This document shows positions 41,112-50,631 of a stretch of 64,000 nt of DNA, in pieces. The position numbers and the translations under genes are program-made. The stretch comes from Pseudomonas putida. GTDB taxonomy: Bacteria; Pseudomonadota; Gammaproteobacteria; Pseudomonadales; Pseudomonadaceae. Each line of letters opens with the position of its first letter. The first letter of the stretch is position 1. The notes below the pieces were generated by a model. It ran no database searches and was not told the DNA's origin. It worked only from the letters and a program-made list of their open reading frames with translations. The stretch spans positions 2,086,001-2,150,000 of the forward strand of contig NZ_JANHLD010000001.1 in NCBI RefSeq assembly GCF_028682455.1. Reading direction: 5' to 3'.

Positions 41112-41678
41112 ATGAGCATCAAATCGGACAAGTGGATTCGCCGCATGGCGCAGGAACACGGCATGATCGAGCCGTTCGTCGAGCGCCAGGTGCGCGGCGA
41201 GAGCGACAACCGGCTGATCTCCTTCGGTGTCTCCAGCTACGGCTACGATGTGCGCTGCGCCGACGAGTTCAAGGTGTTCACCAACATCAACTCGGCCACC
41301 GTCGATCCGAAAAACTTCGACGCCGGCAGCTTTGTCGACGTCAAGAGCGACGTCTGCATCATTCCCCCCAACTCTTTCGCACTGGCCCGTACCGTCGAGT
41401 ACTTCCGCATTCCACGCAATGTTCTGACCATCTGCCTGGGCAAAAGCACCTACGCGCGCTGCGGCATCATCGTCAACGTCACCCCGCTGGAACCGGAGTG
41501 GGAAGGCCATGTGACCCTGGAGTTCTCCAACACCACCACCTTGCCGGCGAAAATCTACGCCAACGAGGGCGTGGCGCAGATGCTCTTCCTCGAATCCGAT
41601 GAAGAGTGCGAAGTGTCCTATAAGGATCGTGGCGGCAAGTACCAGGGCCAGCGCGGCGTCACCCTGCCACGCACCTGA
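41112..41678 (+). CDS. dcd: Dcd, dCTP deaminase
   Basis: Converts dCTP to dUTP for thymidylate synthesis. 188 residues, the typical length. [15 protein letters not shown], the catalytic [21 protein letters not shown] segment and the C-terminal [12 protein letters not shown] are intact. The start [13 protein letters not shown] at 41112 is conserved. Confidence 0.96.
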   Translation: MSIKSDKWIRRMAQEHGMIEPFVERQVRGESDNRLISFGVSSYGYDVRCADEFKVFTNINSATVDPKNFDAGSFVDVKSDVCIIPPNSFALARTVEYFRIPRNVLTICLGKSTYARCGIIVNVTPLEPEWEGHVTLEFSNTTTLPAKIYANEGVAQMLFLESDEECEVSYKDRGGKYQGQRGVTLPRT

Positions 41679-41779
41679 GCCGACAAGGCGAGGGAATTCC
41701 TCGCCACAGGCAGACTCTAACGCAGTGAACTGTTTCGCCAGGCAACAGGCCTGGCACACTTCACACCAGGAGCTGCCCC

Positions 41780-42013
41780 ATGAAACTCGATCCCACCATC
41801 AGCGCCAAGCTGGCAGTGTTGCAGCCCAACCATGTCGGCGTGCTGGCCTGGTCGTTGATGGCTCATCCGCATCCGTACATCGCCCACGCCGGTGGTGTGC
41901 CCGGTCAACCTGACCCAGACACTCCCGACACGCCGCAGCCCGGTGAAGTCCCGCCTATGGAGCCGGGCGAGCCGACCCTGCCCGACGAGCCGCCTCCGGC
42001 GCCTGTGGCCTGA
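41780..42013 (+). CDS. small proline-rich-tailed hypothetical protein
   Basis: 77 residues, not recognised. The first half (MKLDPTISAKLAVLQPNHVG) is ordinary; the second is almost all Pro, Glu, Asp, Gly and Thr (PDPDTPDTPQPGEVPPMEPG) and probably disordered. RBS CAGGAGCTGCCCC lies before the ATG. The good RBS and clean spacing support a real gene. Confidence 0.6.
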   Translation: MKLDPTISAKLAVLQPNHVGVLAWSLMAHPHPYIAHAGGVPGQPDPDTPDTPQPGEVPPMEPGEPTLPDEPPPAPVA

Positions 42014-42029
42014 AATGCCCCCAGGGGAC

Positions 42030-43145
42030 TCAAGGCGATAACAGATAGCCGCTGCGATACGCCTGCCGGCCGGCCACATGGGCGATGACCATGCCGGCAG
42101 TGGCCATGCGGCGCAGTGAGCGTGCGTACAGCAGGCCAGGCTGGGCATTGCGAACCGGTGTCACGCGGTCACTGAGCGGGTCGATCACCTCGGCAATCAA
42201 CTGGCCCGCCTCCAGGTACTGGCCAGGTGCGACATGAAACACCAGCAGCCCGCCCAAAGGTGTTGCAACCGGTTCGACGCCTGCCAGCGGGGTTTCCGGG
42301 TAGAGCAGTGCTGGCATCTGGGCCGCCTCACCTTCGATGGCGCCGTAGTGCGTCAGGTAATCGAGAATCGCCCCGCAATCCTGTTTCGCCAGCGGGTGGT
42401 TCACATCGCCCTGGCCGCGCAACTCGACGGTGACCGAGAAACTGCCCTGGGGGATTGGAAACTGTTTGCCGAATCGCTGTTGCAACTGCCACCACACCAG
42501 GGTGAAACACTCGTCGAACGACTGTCCGCCTGAGTCGGTGGCCAGCAGGCTGGCCTGGGTGCCGAGGTAGCGTGCCAGGGGTTCGACCTGGGGCCAGGCC
42601 TCAGGCGTGGTGTACAGGTGGGCAACGGCGTCGAAGTCACAGTGCAGATCGAGCACCATCTCGGCATCGCAGGCCAGCCGTTGCAGTGTCAGCCGCTGGG
42701 ACTGCAGGGGCGTGTGGGTCGGATGGGCGTCGAGGGCGCGACGCAGGTATTCGCGGATCAAGGCAACGTTGTGCGCAGGGTCCTGGTTCAGGTGGGCTTC
42801 GATCTGATCGCCGATCGGGTCGCTCAGGTCGACGAAATTACGGTTGAAGTTCTCGCCACTTTGCAGCTCGAATCGACCGAGCGGCACGTCCATCAACACC
42901 TGCTCCAGGCCAACCGGATTGGCAATCGGCACCAGCACGATTTCGCGGCGCAGCAGGCCTCGGGCTTCAAGCTCGGCCAGGCGTTGCTTGAGGTGCCAGG
43001 CCACCAGCATGCCGGGTAGCTCGTCGGCATGCAGCGAAGCCTGGATGTAGATTTTGCCGGCCCCCCGAGGGCCGAAGTGGAAGCTGTGGATCTGGCGGGC
43101 GATACCTGGAACCGGTGCCAGAATGTCGTGGGTCGAGTGATGCAT
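42030..43145 (-). CDS. AstE/AspA-type zinc deacylase
   Basis: M14-like succinylglutamate desuccinylase/aspartoacylase family protein, 371 residues. Zinc ligands are seen in IQASLHADELPG (His and Glu) and LDLHCDFDA (His); the catalytic Glu is likely in SVTVELRGQGD. A C-terminal beta-domain (ATPLGGLLVFHVAPGQYLEAGQL) is as in AspA-like relatives. It is not within an ast operon, so its amide substrate is unknown. The ATG at 43145 (MHHSTHDILAPVPG) is chosen; the open frame runs on upstream through a REP. Confidence 0.8.
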   Translation of the reverse strand: MHHSTHDILAPVPGIARQIHSFHFGPRGAGKIYIQASLHADELPGMLVAWHLKQRLAELEARGLLRREIVLVPIANPVGLEQVLMDVPLGRFELQSGENFNRNFVDLSDPIGDQIEAHLNQDPAHNVALIREYLRRALDAHPTHTPLQSQRLTLQRLACDAEMVLDLHCDFDAVAHLYTTPEAWPQVEPLARYLGTQASLLATDSGGQSFDECFTLVWWQLQQRFGKQFPIPQGSFSVTVELRGQGDVNHPLAKQDCGAILDYLTHYGAIEGEAAQMPALLYPETPLAGVEPVATPLGGLLVFHVAPGQYLEAGQLIAEVIDPLSDRVTPVRNAQPGLLYARSLRRMATAGMVIAHVAGRQAYRSGYLLSP

Positions 43146-43218
43146 ATCGGTCCTAGTGAGTCGGTCCTGGAAAGTTTGATATAAGCATAAAGTTTCCAGG
43201 CGCGCAGTCCTCTGCTCG

Positions 43219-43275
43219 CAGGAGCGGGCTTGCCCCGCGAAGAGGCCAGACCTGCGGCGAGCCCGCTCCTGTCGG
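43219..43275. repeat. REP pair between deacylase and cytochrome genes
   Basis: AGGAGCGGGCTTGCCCCGCGA (starting near 43220) faces a second partial copy GAGCCCGCTCCT near 43258-43270. Confidence 0.75.
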
Positions 43276-45330
43276 TCAGTAGCGGGCATCCACCGGCTTG
43301 CCCCCCTTGGGCCAGTCCTTGACCTTGTCGGGGAAGTCAGGCCGAGGTTGTTGTGAGAACCAGGCCGCGACATCCACCGCCTCCTGGTCACTCAAGCCGC
43401 CCTGGCCAAGCGGGAAGCGTTCGTGAAAGCCGATGGGCATGTTGCGTTTAACGAAGGCCGCCGCCGTATAGGTGCGCGCCATCCCTGCACCGATGTTGAA
43501 CGACTGCTCGCCCCACAGCGGCGGGAAAACCAGGCTGCCATCGTCGCGGGCCAGGCCTTCACCGTTGCTACCGTGACACACCGCGCATTGCTTGACGTAC
43601 ACCTGCTGGCCATTGGCGAGGTCAGGCTCGATGGCCGGGTCAATCTTGCCGACACCCCGTCCGGCCACCTTGTCGCCGGGCTGGGTGTTGTTCTTCATCC
43701 ACTCGAAGTAGGCCACCATGGCCTGCATGTCTGCCGACTGCGGCGGGATTGGCGTGCCGTTCATGGAGCGGCGGAAACAGCCGTTGATACGCTCTTCCAG
43801 AGTAATTACCTTGCCGGCGCGCGGCGCATAGCCAGGGAAGAACGCCGAGACGCCGACAAAAGGCGATCCGTCGGCCACGGTGCCGGCGTTCAGGTGACAG
43901 CTGGTGCAGTTCAGCGCGTTACCGACGTTGTCGGGCAGTAGCGCCTTGGTCTGCAGGTGCAGGCGCATCCCGCGCACGACTTGTTCGGCGTTGGGTGCGG
44001 CCAGCAGGTCAGCCAGGCGTGGGGTCTGGAACGCACTGGAATCGGTGGTTTGCGGGTTGAGCTGGCCGCGCAGTTTCTTCACCTGCTGGGCCGTGACTGC
44101 CGGGCTTTCGTTACCCCAGCGGCCACGCACGAAGGTGAGGATCTCGGCGATTTCCTGATCCGACAGGCGAGCGAACCCGGGCATGGTATAGACCCGTGAA
44201 TGGGTTGCGGTTTGCGCGGTTTTCCAGCCGGTAAGAGTGATGTGCAGCAAGGAGGTCGGGTCGTTCGAGGCCACGCTGGGGTTGCTGGCAAGCGGTGGGA
44301 ACATGCCTTTTACGCCCGCGCCATCGGTGCGGTGGCAGTCGCTGCAGAACTGGGTGTAGCCCAGCCCGCCACGGCTGCTGAACAGATCGTCCGGTGGCAG
44401 GGCCGGGGTCAACGATACGGCCGGCATGGGCAGGTCATCCTCTCCTGGTGGCAATGACTTGAGATAGCTGGCAATGGCGATCAGGTCGGCATCGCTGAAG
44501 TGCTGGGTGCTGTGGTGGATGACTTCGGCCATGTTGCCCGAGACGGTGGCAAAGCGGTTTTGGCCGGTCTTGAGCAGTTGCACGGTGTCGGGCACGGTCC
44601 ACAGGTTGCGCAAGCTCAGGGCGCGCCAGTGCTCTACGGTTTCACCGGCAAGAAAGTGCTTGCCGCGGCTACCGGTGTCGCTCAGGGCTTTTTCCTGGAA
44701 GGCAATGCCCCGCGGTGTGTGGCAGGCACCACAGTGCCCCAGGCCCTGTACCAGATAAGCTCCGCGGTTGATTACCGGATCCTGGTTGGGGGCGGCCTCG
44801 AACGGCTGGTTGTCGAGGAAGGCCCAGTTCCAGAACGCCAGGCCCCAGCGCATGTTGAACGGCCAGCTCATGTTGGCGGGCTGGTTGGAGCGGCTGATCG
44901 GCGGCACGCCTTGCATCAGGTAGGCGTACAGCGCGCGCATGTCGTCTTCACTCATTTTTGCGTAGGACGGGTAGGGCATGGCCGGATACAGGTGCGTGCC
45001 GTCCGCGCTCACGCCCTCGCGCATGGCTGTGTCGAATTGCTCGAAACTGTAGCGGCCGATGCCGGTGTCCGGGTCGGGAGTAATGTTGCTGGAGTAGATG
45101 ATGCCCATGGGCGTCTTCAACTGCAGGCCACCGGCCATGAGCGGCCCCTTGGGCGCGGTGTGGCAGGCGATGCAGTCACCCAGTTGCGCCACATACTTGC
45201 CGCGCTCGAGCAGGCTGTTGTCGGCCGGCTCGAGAGGGGCGGTCGCTGGTGGTGTGTCGCTGGCGTGAAGGGTCGGGATCAACAGCAACGTCGCGGCATA
45301 CAGCGCCAGACGTGAAAGGGCACGAGCCAT
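43276..45330 (-). CDS. pentaheme cytochrome c: Adh-type triheme module fused to TsdA-like thiosulfate dehydrogenase
   Basis: 684 residues with signal peptide (MARALSRLALYAATLLLIPTLHA) for periplasmic export. Five heme c sites: CIACH (53-57), CGACH (200-204), CSDCH (329-333), CTSCH (475-479), CAVCH (582-586). Residues about 35-430 resemble the triheme cytochrome subunit of PQQ alcohol/gluconate dehydrogenases. Residues about 440-684 match TsdA: LNCTSCHLNAGT, and ERINGCFRRSMNG, whose Cys518 corresponds to the Cys ligand of heme 1 in TsdA. The likely role is thiosulfate/tetrathionate redox with a built-in electron relay. No dehydrogenase large subunit is adjacent. Confidence 0.8.
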   Translation of the reverse strand: MARALSRLALYAATLLLIPTLHASDTPPATAPLEPADNSLLERGKYVAQLGDCIACHTAPKGPLMAGGLQLKTPMGIIYSSNITPDPDTGIGRYSFEQFDTAMREGVSADGTHLYPAMPYPSYAKMSEDDMRALYAYLMQGVPPISRSNQPANMSWPFNMRWGLAFWNWAFLDNQPFEAAPNQDPVINRGAYLVQGLGHCGACHTPRGIAFQEKALSDTGSRGKHFLAGETVEHWRALSLRNLWTVPDTVQLLKTGQNRFATVSGNMAEVIHHSTQHFSDADLIAIASYLKSLPPGEDDLPMPAVSLTPALPPDDLFSSRGGLGYTQFCSDCHRTDGAGVKGMFPPLASNPSVASNDPTSLLHITLTGWKTAQTATHSRVYTMPGFARLSDQEIAEILTFVRGRWGNESPAVTAQQVKKLRGQLNPQTTDSSAFQTPRLADLLAAPNAEQVVRGMRLHLQTKALLPDNVGNALNCTSCHLNAGTVADGSPFVGVSAFFPGYAPRAGKVITLEERINGCFRRSMNGTPIPPQSADMQAMVAYFEWMKNNTQPGDKVAGRGVGKIDPAIEPDLANGQQVYVKQCAVCHGSNGEGLARDDGSLVFPPLWGEQSFNIGAGMARTYTAAAFVKRNMPIGFHERFPLGQGGLSDQEAVDVAAWFSQQPRPDFPDKVKDWPKGGKPVDARY

Positions 45331-45480
45331 TGCAATATTCCTTTATTCACCTGGCCAGGAGCGATCCTTGGGCGCAGGCGTGCAATCGTTTTTAGAGATC
45401 ATCAGGCAAAGCCTGGGGCGAACGTCGCCCCAGTTTCGTTTTAAGGCAATTACGGGCGGGGGCTGTTGATATGGATCAGC

Positions 45481-45503
45481 GCAGCCGGCATTGCACCGGC
45501 TGC
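45481..45503 (-). terminator. hairpin after the acylase gene
   Basis: GCAGCCGG, a 7-base loop and CCGGCTGC, 14 bases after the acylase stop; no T-run. Confidence 0.5.
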
Positions 45504-45516
45504 GGGCACAGAAGGG

Positions 45517-47958
45517 TTACTTGCCCGGTACCAGGGTCAGGCGTTTGCTGCCGTAGGCGCGGTCGAAGTTCTGCGGTTGCAGCGGCAGGCTCATGTAGCG
45601 GCCCTGGAACCAGGCATTGAGGCTATCGGCGAAATGCGCGCTGGCCGGGTTGCCGGACTGGCCGCTGCTGGTCTGCAGTTGCAGTGGCTCGACCTGACCG
45701 AAGTCGACCACCATGCGCAGGGAAGACGGCAACTGGGCATTGAAGTCCCGGCCCCAGGCATAGGGAGCCAGGCTCAGGGTGCTGTGATCGCCGCCGGTGG
45801 CCTGCGGCGCGCGTTCGACTTCATCGCCCAGGCCGTGGAAGGTCGGTGCAGGCCAGCGGTACTGGTGCAACTTGCCCCATTGCCAGGCGCGACGATCGTG
45901 ACCCAGTTGCGCTTCGCCGGCGCTGACGGCGGCGGCCAGGCTGCGGGCGAGGATCGCCGGTTTGTCCTCTTTCTGCGCCGTGCGCGCATCGTCCCAGAAC
46001 GGGCTGTCTTCCCGGCCCAGCAGGTGATCGGCCTGCGCCGAATAGGACAGGCGTGCATTGCCGACGAAGGCCTGCCAGGTGGCCGAGGATTCCGGGCCCA
46101 GTTCATCCAGGAAGGTCAGCTTCGCGCTTTCCTGCAGGAACAGTTCATACAAGGCCGCATCGGCCGAGGTGGTGCTCAGTCGACCATTGAACGCCATCAG
46201 GCGGGTATAGGCCTCCCGTGCCTTGGCACGCTGGTCGGCGGGCAGGCCTTCGATGGCCTGCTTGAGCGGTTGGGCCATGCCCGGTGCTTCGAACATTGCC
46301 TTGAGCTTGCCGGCGAACAGCGAGGTCCGGTCGTTTTGCATCGTGATCAGGCTGCGGCTGTCGTGCTTGCCGTTGCCCGCCAGTTGGCCCAGGCGTTCGG
46401 CGCGCTCGGGGTAGTACCAGCTGTTGGACAACTGCATGCCGTAGCCTTTGGGCACGCTGCGCTGATTGGCATTGCCGAGCCAGCCCTGGGCCGGGTCCTG
46501 GTCGTAGGGGTGCAGCATCGGGTCGGCGTAGCCATCCCAGTCGTAGCGGCTGTCCCAGCCTGGCGAGGGCAGCAGGCCCTGGCCTTCGCGACGGTTGGGG
46601 AAGCGCCCGCTGACCTGCCAGCCAATGTTGCTGGCATCGGCAAAGACGAAGTTCAGCGCTGCGGCGCCAATCTCCCGGGTGTTGTCGAAGGCGCGCTCGA
46701 CGTTCTGTGCCCGCGACAGGTTGAAGAACGCATCCATGCTCATGTCACCCTTGAGCAGCGGCACCTGCAGGGCCAGGCCGAGGCTGCTGTTCTGCGTGCT
46801 GCCGAGCAAGGTGCCGTGGCGGGTGTCGTACAGGGTTTCTCGCTGGGGGCGCTGGCCCCTGATAAAGAATGTTTCGTTGCGCGCCAGCGCCGGCAACCAC
46901 TTGCCGTCGGCCTGGTACATCAGGCGGCTGCCTTCGCGCTTGAGGCGTTCCAGGAACAGGTCCTGGTTATCGGCCATGACCGCACTGGTGCTCCAGGCCA
47001 GCTTGCCGTTGTAACCCGAGAGCACCAGCGGCAGGCCGGCGAGCGTGACGCCGGCGGCCTGGTACTTGGGCGCACGGATCTGCACCGGGCTCAGGGCCCA
47101 GGCTCCGAGGGTGTCGCTGGCCAGCAGGCTCTTGCCGCTGCGGCTGCGTTGCGGGGCGATGGCCCAGTTGCTGGAGCCAGCCGTACCCAACAGGTTCAGG
47201 GACGCCAGCTGCTCGCTGGCCGCGGCCAGCGGGCCCAGGGCGCCCAACTGACTGGAGAGGCTCAAGCCTTTGAGCTTGTCGGCCTCGGCTGTCGGCAATG
47301 GCTCGTCGGGGTAGCTGGGCAGCAGCCAGGGCAGTTTGTCGCTGCCGACCTTCTGCGCCAGGGTCAAGGCGGCAAGTTCTTCCTGCAGGTTGACCGATTG
47401 GCTGAAGTTGTACAGGCAGAAAATCAGCGCCGAGTCTTCCGGCTTCCAGTACTCGGGGCGGTAGCCACTTTGGGCCAACGGTGCTGGCAGGCGGTCGCGG
47501 TAGCGGAACAGGTAGGCATTGACGCCGCGGGCATAGACTTCAAAAAAGCGCTTGAGGCGCGGCGAGGCATCGGCGTAGAGCTGGTTGGCGGATTGCTTGA
47601 GGTTGGCGGCGCGCATCAGGCGGTCGACCTCCAGCACGTCGGCACCGGCCATTTCTGCCAGGCGCCCCTGGGCCAGCAGGCGCATGCCGACCATTTGCCC
47701 GATGCGGTCACTGGCATGCACGTAGCCCAGGGCGAACAAGGCATCGTGGAAGTTGCTGCTTTCAATCAGCGGCATGCCTTGGGCATTGCGGCGTACCGAG
47801 ACATTCTGCGCCAGGCCCTTGAGCGGTTGCACGCCGGTGCTTGGCGGCACGCTGTCGCGATAACCACCCATCTGGCAGCCGCCCAGGGCAAGCAGGCCTA
47901 GCATCGCAGCGGCTACGCCGAACCGGGGAGTAAAAGGGGGGAAGGCTGGCGCGGCCAT
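45517..47958 (-). CDS. quiP: penicillin-amidase family acylase, QuiP-like (probable AHL acylase)
   Basis: Ntn-hydrolase precursor of 813 residues that is cleaved into two chains. The nucleophile site reads [12 protein letters not shown], so cleavage would be before Ser262. A signal with lipobox-like [10 protein letters not shown] (Cys28) suggests lipidation. Sequence resembles QuiP, which degrades long-chain acylhomoserine lactones in P. aeruginosa. The alternative PvdQ assignment is less likely because of the N-terminus and length, but the substrate needs testing. A single-gene unit. Confidence 0.78.
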   Translation of the reverse strand: MAAPAFPPFTPRFGVAAAMLGLLALGGCQMGGYRDSVPPSTGVQPLKGLAQNVSVRRNAQGMPLIESSNFHDALFALGYVHASDRIGQMVGMRLLAQGRLAEMAGADVLEVDRLMRAANLKQSANQLYADASPRLKRFFEVYARGVNAYLFRYRDRLPAPLAQSGYRPEYWKPEDSALIFCLYNFSQSVNLQEELAALTLAQKVGSDKLPWLLPSYPDEPLPTAEADKLKGLSLSSQLGALGPLAAASEQLASLNLLGTAGSSNWAIAPQRSRSGKSLLASDTLGAWALSPVQIRAPKYQAAGVTLAGLPLVLSGYNGKLAWSTSAVMADNQDLFLERLKREGSRLMYQADGKWLPALARNETFFIRGQRPQRETLYDTRHGTLLGSTQNSSLGLALQVPLLKGDMSMDAFFNLSRAQNVERAFDNTREIGAAALNFVFADASNIGWQVSGRFPNRREGQGLLPSPGWDSRYDWDGYADPMLHPYDQDPAQGWLGNANQRSVPKGYGMQLSNSWYYPERAERLGQLAGNGKHDSRSLITMQNDRTSLFAGKLKAMFEAPGMAQPLKQAIEGLPADQRAKAREAYTRLMAFNGRLSTTSADAALYELFLQESAKLTFLDELGPESSATWQAFVGNARLSYSAQADHLLGREDSPFWDDARTAQKEDKPAILARSLAAAVSAGEAQLGHDRRAWQWGKLHQYRWPAPTFHGLGDEVERAPQATGGDHSTLSLAPYAWGRDFNAQLPSSLRMVVDFGQVEPLQLQTSSGQSGNPASAHFADSLNAWFQGRYMSLPLQPQNFDRAYGSKRLTLVPGK

Positions 47959-48074
47959 GGATGGGCTCCTGCAGGGGGTGGCGACTAAAAGGCGCTACGT
48001 TAGTGAGCCCGACCACGCCATGCAAGCGGGGGCGAGGCCTTTATTTTCAAAGCCTCGCGTCGATCATGCCGTTG

Positions 48075-48719
48075 TCAGGGCTGGGGTGGGTTGACCTGCT
48101 CGACCAGGGCGTAGGCTCGCTGGGTGGCAGGACGAGCCTGAATGCGCTCGAACCAGTCCTTGAGGGCCGGGAAGTCGTCCAGATTCTGTCCTTGCCAGGT
48201 GTGTGAAACGATCCAGGGATAAATCGCCATGTCGGCGATGCTGTACTCGTTACCGGCGACGAACGGTCTGTCCATCAGGCGCTTGTCGAGCACCCCGTAC
48301 AGGCGCGCAGTCTCGTCCACGTAGCGTTTGATCGCATAGGGGATTTTTTCCGGGGCGAAACGATTGAAGTGGTGATTCTGGCCGGCCATCGGGCCCAGGC
48401 CGCCCATTTGCCAGAACAGCCATTGCAGGGTTTGTTGTCGGCCACGCAGGTCGTGGGGAATGAAGCGGCCGGTTTTCTCGGCCAGGTACAAGAGGATGGC
48501 CCCGGACTCGAACAATGACAGCGGCGGCTGACCGTCGAGTGGTTGATGGTCGACGATGGCGGGGATGCGGTTGTTGGGGGCGATCTTCAGGAAGTCGGCG
48601 GCGAACTGTTCACCTTTGCCGATATTGACCGGATGCAGCGTATAGGACAGGCCGGTTTCTTCGAGAAACAGGGTGATCTTGTGGCCGTTGGGGGTGGTCC
48701 AGTAATACAGGTCGATCAT
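48075..48719 (-). CDS. glutathione S-transferase, YfcG-type
   Basis: 214 residues. Thioredoxin-like N-domain begins MIDLYYWTTPNGHKITLFLEE, with Thr/Asn active-site residues as in the Nu-class disulfide-bond oxidoreductase YfcG/YghU. NNRIPAIVDH and LFESGAILLYLAEKTGRF bind glutathione; the C-domain has FVAGNEYSIADMAIYPWI. It probably reduces disulfides or peroxides. Single gene. Confidence 0.88.
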   Translation of the reverse strand: MIDLYYWTTPNGHKITLFLEETGLSYTLHPVNIGKGEQFAADFLKIAPNNRIPAIVDHQPLDGQPPLSLFESGAILLYLAEKTGRFIPHDLRGRQQTLQWLFWQMGGLGPMAGQNHHFNRFAPEKIPYAIKRYVDETARLYGVLDKRLMDRPFVAGNEYSIADMAIYPWIVSHTWQGQNLDDFPALKDWFERIQARPATQRAYALVEQVNPPQP

Positions 48720-48758
48720 GGCACGCTCCGTCGAATGACTGGCAGCTGCGCCAGCGCG

Positions 48759-48798
48759 CAGCGGTCGCGCCTATGCATACCACAGGCGGCGACCGCTG
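48759..48798 (-). terminator. hairpin ending the SEC-C/LEA/YchJ gene group
   Basis: CAGCGGTCGC and GCGACCGCTG form a 10-bp stem with an inner CGCCT/AGGCG helix, downstream of the 66-residue SEC-C gene. Confidence 0.6.
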
Positions 48799-48812
48799 TT
48801 ACAGGGCTGTAA

Positions 48813-49013
48813 TCAGGCCCCGTGGCACTTCTTGAACTTCTTGTTGCTGCCGCACGGGCATGGGTCGTTGCGACCGACGTCCTTCAGGGCGTTGCGCACC
48901 GGCTCCTGGTGGCCGTGGTTGCAGTGCGGGCCGTGAACATGGCCGTGGTCATGGTCGTGATGATCATGATCGTGGTTGCAGTCGGGGCCATGAACATGGG
49001 GTTGTTGGGTCAT
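48813..49013 (-). CDS. His-rich SEC-C metal-binding protein
   Basis: 66 residues. The N-terminal half is a run of His/Asp with [14 protein letters not shown] and CNHGH, likely a metal sink. The C-terminal half is a SEC-C zinc motif [17 protein letters not shown], as found at the SecA C-terminus. Function is unknown; metal storage or delivery fits. Last of a five-gene minus-strand string. Confidence 0.8.
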   Translation of the reverse strand: MTQQPHVHGPDCNHDHDHHDHDHGHVHGPHCNHGHQEPVRNALKDVGRNDPCPCGSNKKFKKCHGA

Positions 49014-49019
49014 TGCGGG

Positions 49020-49496
49020 TTACTCCGGTAAAAGATCGCCGGGAATTATCTCACCACTGCGCGACAAGTGCAGGTCGCGGGTGAAGATTAATCCGCTGTT
49101 GAGCTCGCCATCGAGACGATAGTGCAGCGGCTGATTGGTATTCTTGAGCAGTTTGGCCAAGGGTTTGACCTGCGCCCAGAGGTTGGTGCGCACCGGAATC
49201 TTGAAGGTACGCCGCGCGTGTCCGCCCACACTGCGCCACAAGCTGGACTCGCCCTCGGCCAGCAGCAGTTCGTTCAAGCGCACGGTGTAGCTCAGGCTGC
49301 GGATGAACAGGCGCTCGTCGTTGGGGTTGTCGACGCGTACATGAAGAATGAACTCCTGCTGCAACAGGCGCATCTTGACCGCCTCGACCTTGACCAGATG
49401 AACCTCGGGGTCGCGGTAGTCATCCCCACCCAGCCAACTGGCACAGCCCGTCAGTTGTAGTATCAGCATGCCGAGCAACAACAGGCGGGCCGTCAA
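49020..49496 (-). CDS. LEA14-like lipoprotein
   Basis: 158 residues with a lipoprotein signal (LLLLGMLILQLTGC, lipobox Cys18). A single WHy/LEA-2 type beta-sandwich is suggested by VKMRLLQQEFILHVRVDNPND and the regular strands after it. Probably periplasmic. Homologs are widespread in pseudomonads without a known role. 2 bp separate it from ychJ. Confidence 0.78.
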   Translation of the reverse strand: MTARLLLLGMLILQLTGCASWLGGDDYRDPEVHLVKVEAVKMRLLQQEFILHVRVDNPNDERLFIRSLSYTVRLNELLLAEGESSLWRSVGGHARRTFKIPVRTNLWAQVKPLAKLLKNTNQPLHYRLDGELNSGLIFTRDLHLSRSGEIIPGDLLPE

Positions 49497-49498
49497 CG

Positions 49499-49975
49499 TC
49501 AGTTACCCAGGTAGCTGGCGCAGCACTTCTTGAACTTCTGCCCGCTGGCGCAGGGGCAGGGGTCGTTGCGTCCGGCCTTGAGGTCGACGGTAGGGTCGAT
49601 GAAGTACCAGCGGCCATTGTTCTGTACGAAGGCGGAGCGCTCGCGGTGACTGTGCTCGCCATCGTTGTCGTGCCAGCGCGCGGTGAAGGTGACAAAGGCA
49701 TGTTCCGGCTGGCCGCCGAACACTTCGGCGCCTTCCACCTCCAGGCCCAGCCAGGTGCTCTGGGTACTCCAGGCCTTGATGCCGTCACGATCGAGGCCTG
49801 CCTGCTGCGCGGGCAGGGTGGTTGCTACCAGGTAGTCGATCAGCCCCAGCACGTAGGCGCTGTAGCGTGAACGCATCAGGGCCTGCGCGTCGGGCGCCGG
49901 CTGGCCGGCATGGAAATGTCCGCAACAGGCGTCGAGCAGGTTACCGCTGCCACAGGGACAAACCGAGACACTCAT
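49499..49975 (-). CDS. ychJ: YchJ-family protein with SEC-C motifs at both ends
   Basis: 158 residues, NTF2-like core with SEC-C zinc motifs at the start ([14 protein letters not shown]) and the end ([16 protein letters not shown]). The UPF0225/YchJ segment [21 protein letters not shown] is the family core. The start [11 protein letters not shown] at 49975 is conserved; upstream open codons overlap the next gene. Function is unknown. Adjacent to another SEC-C gene. Confidence 0.9.
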   Translation of the reverse strand: MSVSVCPCGSGNLLDACCGHFHAGQPAPDAQALMRSRYSAYVLGLIDYLVATTLPAQQAGLDRDGIKAWSTQSTWLGLEVEGAEVFGGQPEHAFVTFTARWHDNDGEHSHRERSAFVQNNGRWYFIDPTVDLKAGRNDPCPCASGQKFKKCCASYLGN

Positions 49976-49979
49976 TGTT

Positions 49980-50474
49980 TCACCACCAGTACTTGCCAAA
50001 ATTTTGCGGGTTGGCCCAGAACTTGGCATTGAGCCAGTCCGGCACCTGTTTGTATTCACGTAGATCATAGGTGAACAGGCTCAGCACCTGGTCATCGCGT
50101 TGAAATTTTTCGTTGGCCTGCAGGGCCAGAGCGAAGAAGTCGGTGTCGTGCCATTGGCAGGCCTCGAGGTCCGCCAGCACGGCCACCCGGCTGGCATTGA
50201 GGTTGCGGATTCCGCCGAGCAATTGCAGGCCGTTGCGCTTGGGCAAGTGCTCCAGGCAATCGACCAGCAGCGCCAGGTCGAAGCGTTGCGCCGCCAGCTC
50301 GGCCGGCAACGGGCCAGGAGGCGCCTGGGCAATCTGGGCCTGCGGGTGGGCCTGGGCGAATGCCTCCAGGGCGGGAAATCGCGAGCCCACCAGCAGCAGG
50401 CGTTGCGGCGCATGGCGTTCTAGCAGCGCAGCCAGGGCTTGTTGCGGCGTGCGCTGGGAAAATCCGTCAATCAT
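49980..50474 (-). CDS. DUF6231-like methyltransferase-fold protein
   Basis: 164 residues. [17 protein letters not shown] and [28 protein letters not shown] look like the SAM-binding and motif-II regions of a class I methyltransferase fold, but the glycine loop is degenerate, so activity is doubtful. I recall the Pseudomonas family as DUF6231, without being certain. It is the first gene of the minus-strand group to 48813. Confidence 0.65.
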   Translation of the reverse strand: MIDGFSQRTPQQALAALLERHAPQRLLLVGSRFPALEAFAQAHPQAQIAQAPPGPLPAELAAQRFDLALLVDCLEHLPKRNGLQLLGGIRNLNASRVAVLADLEACQWHDTDFFALALQANEKFQRDDQVLSLFTYDLREYKQVPDWLNAKFWANPQNFGKYWW

Positions 50475-50577
50475 CGGGAATCCTCGGTCAGATGCGTCAA
50501 GACTAACGGTCCCGAGCCCCCAGGCATAGTGACTGATGGCGGCATCATGGCTTATTGCTGGCGGAGATGGTTCGGCG

Positions 50578-50622
50578 GGTCTTTACTCCCATGAGCATCG
50601 GTTTTGAACCGAATCCCAGGAG
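50578..50622 (+). promoter_or_regulatory. leader hairpin before first OmpA lipoprotein gene
   Basis: GGTCTTTACTCC (50578-50589) is shared with the next gene. CTCC (50586-50589) can pair with the Shine-Dalgarno GGAG (50619-50622), enclosing a perfect TCGGTT-TTG-AACCGA hairpin (50598-50612). Possible translational control. Confidence 0.45.
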
Positions 50623-50631
50623 ACGCAACAA

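Noticed and set aside
45466..47901. 811-residue open frame on the + strand
   Set aside because: It is antisense to the acylase gene; the composition is a codon shadow of GC-rich DNA and the acylase has clear catalytic motifs.
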